From contig NZ_WEGL01000004.1 of NCBI RefSeq assembly GCF_009604455.1, positions 248,001-312,000 on the forward strand: a stretch of 64,000 nt of DNA, in the 5' to 3' direction. Positions 55,186 to 63,386 of the stretch are shown here, one piece after another (position 1 is the first letter of the stretch; each line of letters starts with the position of its first letter). The stretch is from Streptomyces sp. RB17 (lineage in GTDB: Bacteria > Actinomycetota > Actinomycetes > Streptomycetales > Streptomycetaceae). The position numbers and the translations under genes were made by a program. The notes beneath the pieces are model-generated. The model did no database searches. It was not told where the DNA came from and saw only the letters and a program-made list of their open reading frames with translations.

Positions 55186-55299
55186 GGGTGGGCTCGGTTC
55201 GGCTGGGCTTGGTTCGGCTGGGCTCGGTTCGGCTGGGCTTGGGTCGGCTGGGCTTGGGTCGGCTGGGCTTGGTCGGCTCGGTTCGGCTCGGCCTGGTCC
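55186..55299. repeat. 15-bp tandem repeat (minisatellite)
   Basis: Four full 15-bp units and one of 14 bp of GGCTGGGCTYGGKTC (55201-55274), flanked by partial units on both sides. All G is on one strand. It is non-coding and lies downstream of the Fpg/Nei gene. Confidence 0.85.
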
Positions 55300-55428
55300 G
55301 GGCCGTCCGTCCACAGGTTGGGCGATCTGAGGGTGAGCTGGCTGGTCGGGGTGCGGTGGCCGGTCGGGGGCGGCGCGGCGGTCGGGGTGCGGTGGCCGGT
55401 CGGGCCGGAACTTCGGTTCGCGCGGAGT

Positions 55429-56217
55429 TCAGGACTCGCTCGGCTGGCACTGCGGGCACCACACGGTGCCGCGGCCTCCCAGCCGGGAGCGGCGCAGGTG
55501 AGTGTGGCAGCGGGGGCAGACCGGGTCGGGGTCGTCACGGTGGCCGGTGAGCCACCCGTCGCGCGGCGGCACGCAGCCTGCGGTCACCGCGGAACGCAGC
55601 GTGCGCCGCATGTGGGAGTACAGGTGCCGGCGTTCGCTCTCCGTCACATCGACGGCCCGGGTGCCGGGGTGCAGCCCGGCACGCCAGAGGATCTCGTCGG
55701 CGAGCAGATTGCCGAGACCGGCCACGACGGACTGGTCGGTCAGCGCGGTTTTGATGTGACCACGGCGTGCGCGGAGCGCGGCCTCGAAGTCCTCGCGGTC
55801 CACTGCCAGCGCATCGGGACCCTGACGATCCAGCAACCGGGCCACGCCGGAGTCGTCGTCGGCGAGCCAGATGCCCTGGAGCTTGCGCTGGTCGCGGTAG
55901 CGGAGCTGGTGGTCGCCGCTCAGACCGAACAGGACGCGGTCATGGGGCTCGACCGTGTCCTCGGGACGGGCGCAGAGGAGCCGGCCGGTCATGCCGAAGT
56001 GCAGCAGGAGGGTGGGGCCACCGGTGTGGGCGAGCAACCACTTGCCGTGCCGCTCCGGCTCGGTGAACCGCCGGCCCTCCAGCGCGTCGCGCAGCCGCCG
56101 TACGCTCACCCCGTGCAGGACGCCCGTGTCGCGCACGTCGACGCTGCGGATGGCCCTGCCCTTCGCGCAGGACACGAGCACCCTGCGGAAACCCTCGACA
56201 TCCGGCAGCTCAGGCAC
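55429..56217 (-). CDS. Fpg/Nei-family DNA glycosylase
   Basis: A 262-residue base-excision repair glycosylase/AP lyase. The N-terminal Pro-Glu of PELPDVE is the catalytic pair after Met removal, so GTG 56217 (VPELPDVE) is chosen over 56226, which would bury it. A helix-two-turn-helix (VAGLGNLLADEILWRAGLHP) and a zinc finger with two CxxC pairs (CPRC, CPQC) bind DNA. Whether it is MutM-like (8-oxoG) or Nei-like (oxidised pyrimidines) cannot be settled here. Confidence 0.92.
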   Translation of the reverse strand: MPELPDVEGFRRVLVSCAKGRAIRSVDVRDTGVLHGVSVRRLRDALEGRRFTEPERHGKWLLAHTGGPTLLLHFGMTGRLLCARPEDTVEPHDRVLFGLSGDHQLRYRDQRKLQGIWLADDDSGVARLLDRQGPDALAVDREDFEAALRARRGHIKTALTDQSVVAGLGNLLADEILWRAGLHPGTRAVDVTESERRHLYSHMRRTLRSAVTAGCVPPRDGWLTGHRDDPDPVCPRCHTHLRRSRLGGRGTVWCPQCQPSES

Positions 56218-56875
56218 GGCGGACATCCCTGGGCCGGCTCACTGCGCCCGGTGCGTGACGAGGGGACGCCGTTGGCGATGGTGCTGACACCGGCGCGGGA
56301 GCCGGAGCGGGTGTGGTCGCGGACGCTCGTTTCTGCGGCAGGTCCATGGCGGCCTCCTCGCTGGGCCGGTGCCGGTGCCGGTGCCGAGGCGGTGTGGATG
56401 CGGGTTCGGGTACGTGGTCGGGTACGTGATCGGGTTTGGGGCGCGTCGCGCCGGGCTCGCGGCGGAGCATGGCTACGGAGCCGTTGCCGTCGGTTGTTCT
56501 CCCGAGTGCCCTGCGCGTTGCCGCTCGTACCGTTCCTCTCCTGCCGGACGGCTGCCGTACCTCCGTCAGGACACCTGCCGCACTCGGGCTGATGGAGGAG
56601 AGCTTCCTCACATGCAGGTCGGTGGCTCGCTCCGCGACGCGGATTGTCCGCGAGGCGTCATCCACAGGGCGCGTCATCGACAGGGCGCGTCGTCCACAGG
56701 TCGCGTCGTCCACGGGGCGCGTCGTCCACAGACCGGTCCTCCACAGAGCGGTCCTCCACAGAGCGTCATCCACAGGCCTGACGCGCTCGGGGCGTCGGCT
56801 GTACGGTCTGCACGAGTTGATGTTCGTGTTCGTGTCGATGTTCGTGCCCAAGGGCGTTCGGGGGAGGCGGTCGCT
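56218..56875. other. Gap with a tandem DnaA-box array
   Basis: 658 bases between the glycosylase and DUF2252 genes. The DUF2252 frame is open through it, but base-level repeats and residue content argue against coding. The array at 56657-56778 is listed separately. Confidence 0.65.
56657..56778 (+). repeat. Tandem array of eight DnaA-box-like units
   Basis: Eight head-to-tail units of 16, 16, 16, 16, 15, 15, 14 and 14 bp, each starting GTC. The DnaA-type 9-mers read TCATCCACA (units 1, 8), TCGTCCACA (3, 5), TCCTCCACA (6, 7), and weakened TCATCGACA (2) and TCGTCCACG (4). All point the same way. Six of the eight fit the relaxed Streptomyces DnaA-box pattern, pyrimidine-pyrimidine-N-TCCACA. It lies about 100 bases before the DUF2252 start and about 41 kb from oriC. 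Confidence 0.8.
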
Positions 56876-58309
56876 TTGACCGGAACCGGTCGGGAAGTGC
56901 TGGCGGACGCGGTGGACCGGGACAAGCGCAGGCTGCCGTGGGTACGCGGGTTCGCCCAGTGGCCGCGGCAGGGTTCGCCCAAGGAGGAGGGCAAGGCGCT
57001 GCGGGCGAGCGTGCCGCGCGGCGCGCACCGCGCACTCGACCTGGACGCCTCCCGCCCCGACGCGGTGAGCGCGGTCATCGAGTCCAACGCCGGCCGTATA
57101 GAGGAGCTGACCCCCATCCGCGTCGGACGGATGGCCGCGACCCCCTTCGCCTTTCTGCGCGGCTCGGCCGGACTCATGGCGTACGACCTGGCCCGCACCC
57201 CTATGACCAGGATCGGCACCCAGATATGCGGAGACGCGCACGCGGCCAACTTCGGCCTCTACGGCGACCACCGCGGCGACCTCGTCATCGACCTCAACGA
57301 CTTCGACGAGACCGTGCACGGCCCCTGGGAGTGGGATCTGAAGCGGCTCGCCGCCTCGCTGGTGCTGGCCGGGCGGGAGGCCGGGGCCGACGAGGACACC
57401 TGCCGTGCGGCCGCACGGGACGCGGTCGGCGCCTACCGCCGCACCATGCGTCTGCTCGCCAAGCTGCCGGTGCTGGACGCGTGGAACGCCATCGCCGACG
57501 AGGAACTGGTCTCCCACACCGACGCCCACGACCTGCTCGGCACCCTGCAGCGGGTCTCGGAGAAGGCCCGCGCCAACACCAGCGGCCGGTTCGCGGCGAA
57601 GGCGACCGAAGCGGCGGCGGACGGCGGACGCCGCTTCGTGGACGCCTCGCCGGTCCTGCGCCGTGTCCCGGACGCCGAGGCGGCGGCAGTCGCCGCGTCC
57701 CTGGAGGAGTACCTGACGACGCTGTCCGAGGACCGGCACCCCCTGCTCGCCCGGCACGCCGTGCACGACGTGGCCTTCCGGGTGGTCGGCACCGGCAGCG
57801 TCGGCACCCGGTCCTACGTCGTCCTGCTTCTCGACCACCGTGAGCAGCCCCTGGTCCTTCAGGTGAAGGAGGCCCGCCCCTCCGCGCTCGTCCCGTATCT
57901 GGCCACGGCCGGCTTCGAGGCGCCGCCGGTGGACCACGAGGGTCGCCGGGTCGTCCTCGGCCAGAAGCGGATGCAGGTGGTCAGCGACATCCTCCTCGGC
58001 TGGACCACGGCCGGTGGCCGTCCCTTCCAGGTCCGCCAGTTCCGCAACCGCAAGGGCAGCGTCGACCCCGCCGCCCTCGCCGCCGACCAGATCGACGACT
58101 ACGGCCGCATGACCGGCGCCCTGCTGGCCCGCGCCCACTCCCACAGCGCCGACCCGCGCCTGATCGCGGGCTACTGCGGCAAGAACGAGGAGCTGGACGA
58201 GGCGATAGCCGCCTTCGCCGTCACTTACGCCGACCGCACCGAGGCCGACCATGCCGACCTCGTCACGGGGATCCGGACGGGACGGGTCGCGGCGGAGGCG
58301 GGGGTGTGA
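56876..58309 (+). CDS. DUF2252 family protein
   Basis: A 477-residue protein related to the aminoglycoside-phosphotransferase/kinase fold. Motifs include GDAHAANFGLY (about 118-128) and DLNDFDETVHGPWEWDLKR (about 138-156), like the HxDxxxxN and DxD sites of that fold, and VLQVKEARPS. Substrate and role are unknown. TTG 56876 follows GGGGGAGG by about 8 bases and gives the normal family length. Without it, the frame would run upstream through the DnaA-box array. Confidence 0.85.
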   Translation: MTGTGREVLADAVDRDKRRLPWVRGFAQWPRQGSPKEEGKALRASVPRGAHRALDLDASRPDAVSAVIESNAGRIEELTPIRVGRMAATPFAFLRGSAGLMAYDLARTPMTRIGTQICGDAHAANFGLYGDHRGDLVIDLNDFDETVHGPWEWDLKRLAASLVLAGREAGADEDTCRAAARDAVGAYRRTMRLLAKLPVLDAWNAIADEELVSHTDAHDLLGTLQRVSEKARANTSGRFAAKATEAAADGGRRFVDASPVLRRVPDAEAAAVAASLEEYLTTLSEDRHPLLARHAVHDVAFRVVGTGSVGTRSYVVLLLDHREQPLVLQVKEARPSALVPYLATAGFEAPPVDHEGRRVVLGQKRMQVVSDILLGWTTAGGRPFQVRQFRNRKGSVDPAALAADQIDDYGRMTGALLARAHSHSADPRLIAGYCGKNEELDEAIAAFAVTYADRTEADHADLVTGIRTGRVAAEAGV

Positions 58310-58457
58310 GGCGCGACGGGGCTTTCCGAGGGGTGGAACTGCAACGTCTCGTCGGCGGCACGGGGAACTGCGCGAGCAACCGCGTCGGACCCTCAGCGGG
58401 CAGGTCACCGGTAGCCCTACGGCGCCCGGCCGCCTCTCCACCGCCTACCCTGTTCGC

Positions 58458-59264
58458 GTGACGACCCCGGATGCCGAACAGCCCCCGCGCCCCGAGGAAC
58501 GGCTCGAGCAGGCCGTACGGGCCGCCGAACAGGCGTTGATCGAGTACGAGATCGCCGTGGAGACGTTCCGCGTCGAGGTCGAGAACTTCTCTCGCCTGCA
58601 CGAACAGCGCCTCGGCCCGCTCTACGCCCGCATCGAGGTGCTGGACGCCGAGATCGCCGAGGCCAGGGCCACCCGCACCGGCGACCCGGAGGACATCCGC
58701 CGAGCCGAGGAGGCCCGCGCGCGGATCCTGCCGATCCCCGGTGTGGAAGAGCTGCTGCACGGCTGGATGGACGGCCACGGCCTGTTCCCGGAAGCCGCCG
58801 CCATGCTCACCGACCAGGCCGTACGGCCCCCGGAGCGGGTGCGGCCCAGCGAGGAGGCCCGCAAGCTCTACCGCGAGCTCGCCCGCAAGGCGCACCCCGA
58901 CCTCGTACAGGAGGAAGAGGAGCGGCAGCGGCGTGAGGAGTTCCTCACCCGGGTCAACGCCGCCTACGCCCGTGGCGACGAGACCCTGCTGAAGGAGCTG
59001 GCCGAGGAGTGGGCGGCCGGCCCGGTGCCGCCCGAGCGGCGCCCGAGCCCGGCCGAGGAGCTGTACGCCCGCCTCGAGTGGCTCGCCGAGCGCAAGGAAC
59101 TGCTCACCCTCGTCGCCCGCGAACTGGAGGAGGGCGCGATCGCCGGCATGCTCCGGCTCGCCCCCGACGACCCCGACGGGCTGCTCGAGGAGATCGCCGC
59201 CAAGCTGCGCTCCGACATCGCCCAGCGGGAGACGGAACTGGCGGCCCTGCTGGAGCAGGGCTGA
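58458..59264 (+). CDS. J-domain protein
   Basis: A 268-residue, highly charged helical protein. The J-domain core with HPD lies in YRELARKAHPDLVQEEEE at about residues 138-155, and a coiled coil spans about 20-85. It probably stimulates a DnaK-type chaperone. GTG 58458 has no ribosome-binding site; a TACCCT -10 ends seven bases before it, pointing to a leaderless mRNA. The longer frame to 58251 overlaps DUF2252 and is not preferred. Confidence 0.82.
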   Translation: MTTPDAEQPPRPEERLEQAVRAAEQALIEYEIAVETFRVEVENFSRLHEQRLGPLYARIEVLDAEIAEARATRTGDPEDIRRAEEARARILPIPGVEELLHGWMDGHGLFPEAAAMLTDQAVRPPERVRPSEEARKLYRELARKAHPDLVQEEEERQRREEFLTRVNAAYARGDETLLKELAEEWAAGPVPPERRPSPAEELYARLEWLAERKELLTLVARELEEGAIAGMLRLAPDDPDGLLEEIAAKLRSDIAQRETELAALLEQG

Positions 59265-59315
59265 GCCGAGGCTCGTGTCGGCCGGCTCCGGGGACCTTCG
59301 GGTAGCGTCGGGGAC

Positions 59316-59663
59316 ATGAGTTTTGGAGCTGGTGTGCCCACGGTCGAGGTCACGGACCTCAAGGACGGCGACTTCCTGCTGGACGTCCGCGAGGACGACG
59401 AGTGGCAGGCGGGCCACGCCGAGGGAGCGCTGCACATCCCCATCAGCGAGTTCGTGGCCCGATACGGCGAGCTGACCGAGGCCGCCCCACAGGACGGCCG
59501 CGTCCACGTCATCTGCCGCTCCGGCGGCCGCTCGGCGCAGGTCACCATGTACCTGGTCCAGCAGGGCATCGACGCGGTGAACGTCGACGGCGGCATGCAG
59601 GTCTGGCAGGCCGCGGGCCGCCCCGTGATCGCCGACGACGGCCGGCCCGGCTTCGTCCTGTAG
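59316..59663 (+). CDS. Rhodanese-domain protein
   Basis: A 115-residue single-domain rhodanese. The active-site loop is CRSGGRSAQ at about 67-75, with LLDVREDDEWQAGHAEGA near the start. It can transfer sulfur or carry a persulfide. TAGCGT ends seven bases before ATG 59316, again suggesting a leaderless transcript. It is convergent with the acyl-CoA dehydrogenase gene. Confidence 0.92.
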   Translation: MSFGAGVPTVEVTDLKDGDFLLDVREDDEWQAGHAEGALHIPISEFVARYGELTEAAPQDGRVHVICRSGGRSAQVTMYLVQQGIDAVNVDGGMQVWQAAGRPVIADDGRPGFVL

Positions 59664-59672
59664 TCCGATCCC

Positions 59673-59694
59673 GGTCCCCGGCCGCTCCGGGGCC
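59673..59694. terminator. Short hairpin in the convergent gap
   Basis: GGTCCCCGG/CCGGGGCC with one bulge and a five-base loop between rhodanese and acyl-CoA dehydrogenase genes. Confidence 0.5.
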
Positions 59695-59700
59695 GCGTGG

Positions 59701-60843
59701 TCAGCCCAGCGGATGGGCGGCGAGCAGGTCCCCGAGCCTCTCCTCGTACGCCGCCGCCGGGCCGAGCGCCAGTTCCAGGTGCTTGGCCCACGCGTGATAG
59801 CGGTGCAGCGGGTAGTCGGTGTCGGCGCCGAAGCCGCCGTGCAGATGCTGTGCCGTCTGCACCACCCGGCGCACCCCCTCCGCCGCCCAGATCTTCGCCA
59901 CCGCGACATCCCCGGCGGCGGGTAGCACGCCCGTCGCCCCTGAGGCGATCCGCCAGGCGGCCTGCCAGAGGGTGGCCTCCATGGCGCGCAGATCGATGTA
60001 GCGGTCCGCGGCCTGCACGGCCACCGCCTGGAAGGTCGCGATCGGATACCCGAACTGCTCCCGCTTTCCGGTGTACTCGGCCGTCATCCTCAGCACCCGC
60101 TCGCCCAGCCCGAGCGCCAGCGCGCAGGTGCCGGTGGTGAGCAGCGCGTGCAGCCACTCCCAGGCGCCGTCGGTCTCGATGACGTCGTCCGCGGCGATCC
60201 GCACGGACGCCAGCCGCAGCTCGGCCAGCCGCTCCCCGCTGGTCGACACCTGCTCGGCGAGCGTCACCCCGTCCTGCTCACGCGGGATCAGCGCGAGTAC
60301 GGTCCGCTCGGCGGCCGTGCCCTCGAGGTGCGCCGGTACGACGACGAGGTCCGCGTCGTACGCCCACGGCACCGCCGTCTGTACCCCGTCCAGCACCCAG
60401 ACGGGACCGTCCCGCCGTGCGCCGACGGCCAGTTCGGCCGGGTCGTGGCCGGTACGGCCGTTCGCCGCGACGGTCAGCACCAGCTCACCCCGCCCGGCGC
60501 GCGCGAGCACACGGTCCGCGAGCTTCGCGCCGCCGTAGGCCTGTACGGCCGCTGCCGCCGCGCTGTGCTCCAGCAGCGGCACCCGGGCGAGCACCTTGGC
60601 GGACTCCCGCAGCACCAGGCACAGCGCGATCGCGTCCAGACCGGAACCGCCGTGTGCCTCGTCGAGCAGCAGGCTCAGCAGATCCGCCTCGGCCAGCCGG
60701 GACCACAGCTCCCGGTCGAAGCCCTCGGCCACGACGCCGGTGGTGAGCGCCGGGCTGGGCACCGCGTCCGGTTCCACCCCGGCGAACACCCCGCGCGCCG
60801 CCTCGGCCGCTGCCCGCTGCTCCTCGGTGAAGGTGAAGTCCAC
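59701..60843 (-). CDS. Acyl-CoA dehydrogenase
   Basis: A 380-residue flavoenzyme-type protein with the three-part acyl-CoA dehydrogenase layout: helical N-terminus MDFTFTEEQ, middle beta domain, and helical C-terminus with REQFGYPIATFQAV and QHLHGGFGADTDYPLHR (FAD-binding). The usual catalytic Glu position is not obvious, as in several steroid/lipid-degradation FadE proteins that act as heteromers. GTG 60843 is preceded by two operator-like palindromes, including one that matches KstR, so regulation by a lipid or steroid signal is plausible. Confidence 0.9.
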   Translation of the reverse strand: MDFTFTEEQRAAAEAARGVFAGVEPDAVPSPALTTGVVAEGFDRELWSRLAEADLLSLLLDEAHGGSGLDAIALCLVLRESAKVLARVPLLEHSAAAAAVQAYGGAKLADRVLARAGRGELVLTVAANGRTGHDPAELAVGARRDGPVWVLDGVQTAVPWAYDADLVVVPAHLEGTAAERTVLALIPREQDGVTLAEQVSTSGERLAELRLASVRIAADDVIETDGAWEWLHALLTTGTCALALGLGERVLRMTAEYTGKREQFGYPIATFQAVAVQAADRYIDLRAMEATLWQAAWRIASGATGVLPAAGDVAVAKIWAAEGVRRVVQTAQHLHGGFGADTDYPLHRYHAWAKHLELALGPAAAYEERLGDLLAAHPLG

Positions 60844-60870
60844 GGCCTGTCCTTCCGACGGGTCGGTGAG

Positions 60871-60885
60871 CTGACGGGGCGTCAG
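60871..60885. promoter_or_regulatory. Palindromic operator candidate
   Basis: CTGACG-GGG-CGTCAG, a perfect inverted repeat 28 bases before the acyl-CoA dehydrogenase start. Its arms match those of the palindrome at 30754-30768. Confidence 0.5.
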
Positions 60886-60887
60886 GG

Positions 60888-60901
60888 TAGAACAGGTTCT
60901 A
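60888..60901. promoter_or_regulatory. KstR-type operator
   Basis: TAGAACAGGTTCTA is a perfect palindrome and fits TnnAACnnGTTnnA, the binding motif of the TetR-family regulator KstR that controls steroid catabolism in mycolic-acid actinomycetes. It lies 45 bases before the acyl-CoA dehydrogenase start. Confidence 0.6.
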
Positions 60902-60960
60902 GGAGAAGGGAATGGCGTGGGAGGGGGGCCGGGGGCTCCCGGCGGAGTTCTGGTGTTCCT

Positions 60961-61007
60961 GGGGGGGGGCCTCCCCCTCCCCCCTCCCTCCCCACCCCCC
61001 TGCTGAG
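60961..61007. other. G9 and C-tract element after paaE
   Basis: Nine G followed by six C-runs of three to six bases. On the minus strand (the paa transcript) this is a series of G-runs followed by C9, able to form a quadruplex or a long hairpin. It could end the paa operon transcript. Confidence 0.5.
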
Positions 61008-61039
61008 TTGCCCCCTCCCAGTCGGCCCACGCCCAAGCC

Positions 61040-62104
61040 TCAGCGGTCGAAGTCCAGCTCCACCTGCTCCGTCAGCGGATGCGACTGGCAGGCCAGTACA
61101 TAGCCGGCTTCCGTCTCCTCCGTCTCCAGGGCGAAGTTGCGGTCCATGCGGACCTCACCGGAGACCAGGAAGGCACGGCACGTCCCGCACACGCCGCCCT
61201 TGCAGGCGTAGGGCGCGTCGGGGCGGTTGCGCAGGACCGTCTCCAGCAGCGTCTCGCCGTCGCGCACCGGCCAGGTGCCGCCTCGTCCGTCGAGCCGGGC
61301 GGTGACCGCGCTGTGCGCGGGGGCCTGGGCGGTGCCGGCCGGGGGCGAGCCCGCGTCCACATGGAAGATCTCCTGGTGGATGCGGGACCTGTCCACGCCC
61401 AGCTCGCGCAGCGCCTGCTCCGCGCCCCGTACCAGCCCGTACGGCCCGCACAGGAACCAGCCCGCGACCTCGCCGACCGGCAGCAGCGCGGGCAGCAGCC
61501 CGGTGAGCCGCTCGCGGTCGAGCCGGCCGGACGGCAGACCCGCCTGCTGCTCCTCGCGGGAGAGCACGGTCACCAGCTGAAGCCGCTCGGGATAGCGGTC
61601 CTTCAGGTCGGCGGCCTCCTCCAGGAACATCGTCGAGGCGGCCGTGCGGTCGCTGCGTATCAGGCAGAACCGGGCCGCCGGCTCGCGGGACAGCAGGGTG
61701 GAGACGATGGACAGCACCGGGGTGATGCCGCTGCCGCCGACGACCGCCGCGTACAGCCCCGGCGCCGGTTCCAGGGTGAAGCGGCCGGCCGGGGTCATCA
61801 CCTCCAGCACGTCGCCGACGTTGATCTCCTTCAGCGCGTAGGCGGAGAAGGCTCCGCCCTCCACCAGCCGCACGCCCACCCGCAGGGTGTCGGGGCCCGC
61901 GCCGGCCGGGTCGGGCGCGGGGGAGCAGATGGAGTAGGTGCGTCGTATCTCGGCGCCGTCGACCTGCCGGCGCAGCGCCAGATGCTGGCCGGGTGCGTGC
62001 CGGTACTCCTCGCGCAGCTCGGGCGGGACGGTGAAGGTGAGGGCGACGGAGTCGTCGGTGATCCGGTCGACCTCGGCCACCGGGAGCGGGTGGAAGCGCG
62101 CCAT
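61040..62104 (-). CDS. paaE: Phenylacetyl-CoA 1,2-epoxidase reductase subunit PaaE
   Basis: A 354-residue NADPH-dependent reductase that feeds electrons to PaaA. The FAD-binding part has RRTYSICSP (about 54-62), the nucleotide-binding part has GGSGITPVLS, and the C-terminal plant-type 2Fe-2S domain has CKGGVCGTC and a later Cys in VLACQSH. ATG 62104 sits five bases after AAGGAG and overlaps the paaD stop; GTG 62107 is a weaker alternative. Confidence 0.94.
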   Translation of the reverse strand: MARFHPLPVAEVDRITDDSVALTFTVPPELREEYRHAPGQHLALRRQVDGAEIRRTYSICSPAPDPAGAGPDTLRVGVRLVEGGAFSAYALKEINVGDVLEVMTPAGRFTLEPAPGLYAAVVGGSGITPVLSIVSTLLSREPAARFCLIRSDRTAASTMFLEEAADLKDRYPERLQLVTVLSREEQQAGLPSGRLDRERLTGLLPALLPVGEVAGWFLCGPYGLVRGAEQALRELGVDRSRIHQEIFHVDAGSPPAGTAQAPAHSAVTARLDGRGGTWPVRDGETLLETVLRNRPDAPYACKGGVCGTCRAFLVSGEVRMDRNFALETEETEAGYVLACQSHPLTEQVELDFDR

Positions 62105-62661
62105 CACAACTCCTTGAAGTGGTCGAACGGTTCACGGCAGGCGAGGCAGCGGCGCAGTGCCTTGCACGCGGTGGAGGAGAATCTGCTGAGCAGTTCGGTG
62201 TCGGCGGAGCCGCAGTGCGGGCAGCGGACGGGCTCGATGGTCGCGTCCCCGGTGGGCGCATCCGCGGTGGGCGTGTCTGCGGGCCGGGTCGGGCCGAGGG
62301 TCAGCGGGACCGGGCCGGAGGCGGCGCGCACGCGCGGGGGAGCGATGCCGAACTCCCGGAGCTTGCGACGCCCTTCGGCGCTGATGTCGTCGGTCGTCCA
62401 GGCGGGACTGAGCACCGTGCGGACCGTGACCTCGTGCATGCCGTGGGCGCGCAGCACCCGTTCGATGTCCACGCTCATCGCCTCGATGGCGGGGCAGCCG
62501 GTGTAGGTGGGGGTCAGCTCGACCTCGACCGTGCCAGGGCCGTGGAGACGCACCGCGCGCACCACGCCCAGCTCCTGGAGCGTGAGCACCGGCAGTTCGG
62601 GGTCGGGCACCGAGCCGGCCAGCTCCAGCAGCTCTGTTTCCAGGGCGGTGGCGGTCACCAT
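62104..62661 (-). CDS. paaD: Phenylacetyl-CoA epoxidase maturation protein PaaD
   Basis: A 185-residue protein with an N-terminal MIP18/DUF59 domain (about 1-100, core SVPDPELPVLTLQELGVV and PTYTGCPAIEAM) and a C-terminal zinc ribbon with CPHC and CLAC pairs. It is needed for iron-sulfur or diiron centre assembly of the epoxidase. It overlaps paaC by seven bases at its start and touches paaE at its end. Confidence 0.94.
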   Translation of the reverse strand: MVTATALETELLELAGSVPDPELPVLTLQELGVVRAVRLHGPGTVEVELTPTYTGCPAIEAMSVDIERVLRAHGMHEVTVRTVLSPAWTTDDISAEGRRKLREFGIAPPRVRAASGPVPLTLGPTRPADTPTADAPTGDATIEPVRCPHCGSADTELLSRFSSTACKALRRCLACREPFDHFKEL

Positions 62662-63386
62662 GTCGCCCCCGGGTGGCTGCGGTGCAGATGCTGCATCTCG
62701 GCGAGCATCCGACCGAAGGGTTCGGTGTGCAGGCCCTGCCGTCCGGCGCCGGCCGACCAGGCGCCGGTGCGCGGTCCCTCGGGGAGGGGGAGAGTGGCCC
62801 GGCCGAGGACGTCCTGGACGGACTCCTGCCAGTGCTTGTCCAGTCGGGTCCAGTCGGCGTCGAGGCCCTCCACGGGCTGGAACATCTCACCGGTGAACTT
62901 CCACAGGCCCGCGATGGCGCGGCGCATCCGTTCGTGGCTGGTCTCCGTGCCGTCGCCGAGGCGGAGCGTCCACTGCTCGGCGTGGTCGCGGTGGTAGGCG
63001 ACCTCCTTGACCGCTTTCGCGGCGAGAGCGGCGAACGGGCCGTCGCCTGATGCAAGTTCGGCGTACAGCAGCTGCTGGTAGGTGGAGAAGTACAGCTGGC
63101 GGGCGATCGTGTGGGCGAAGTCGCCGTTCGGCTGCTCGACCAGCTGGAGGTTGCGGAAGGCCCGCTCCTCGCGCAGGTAGGCCAGTTCGTCCTCGTCGCC
63201 GGTCAGGGACAGCAGCACGCGGGCCTGGCCGAGCAGGTCGAGGGCGATGTTCGCGAGGGCGACCTCCTCCTCCAGGACGGGGGCGTGCCCGGCCCACTCC
63301 CCGAGCCGGTGGGAGAGCACGAGGGCGTCGTCGCCGAGGGCGAGGGCGGCGGTCACCGGGACGGTGTCGGGGCCGGTGGCGGTCAC
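62655..63386 (-). CDS. paaC: Phenylacetyl-CoA 1,2-epoxidase structural subunit PaaC
   Basis: A 243-residue helical ferritin-like protein that forms the catalytic heterodimer with PaaA but lacks the diiron site. Recognisable segments are LSHRLGEWAGHAPVLEEEVA, LDLLGQARVLL and KEVAYHRDHAEQW. GTG 63386 overlaps the paaB stop by four bases; the longer frame upstream is out-of-frame paaB. Confidence 0.94.
   Translation of the reverse strand: MTATGPDTVPVTAALALGDDALVLSHRLGEWAGHAPVLEEEVALANIALDLLGQARVLLSLTGDEDELAYLREERAFRNLQLVEQPNGDFAHTIARQLYFSTYQQLLYAELASGDGPFAALAAKAVKEVAYHRDHAEQWTLRLGDGTETSHERMRRAIAGLWKFTGEMFQPVEGLDADWTRLDKHWQESVQDVLGRATLPLPEGPRTGAWSAGAGRQGLHTEPFGRMLAEMQHLHRSHPGATW

Larger units (their letters stand above)
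55036..55428. other. Gap with terminator and minisatellite
   Basis: 393 bases between tRNA-Leu and the glycosylase gene, holding the tRNA terminator and a 15-bp tandem repeat. No gene is seen. Confidence 0.7.

Noticed and set aside
56657..56778. The tandem array as a CRISPR
   Set aside because: Units are 14-16 bp with no unique spacers and no cas genes nearby.
56369..56875. N-terminal extension of DUF2252 through the DnaA-box array
   Set aside because: The residues are low-complexity and Arg-rich, the repeats are non-triplet in period, and TTG 56876 has a strong ribosome-binding site.
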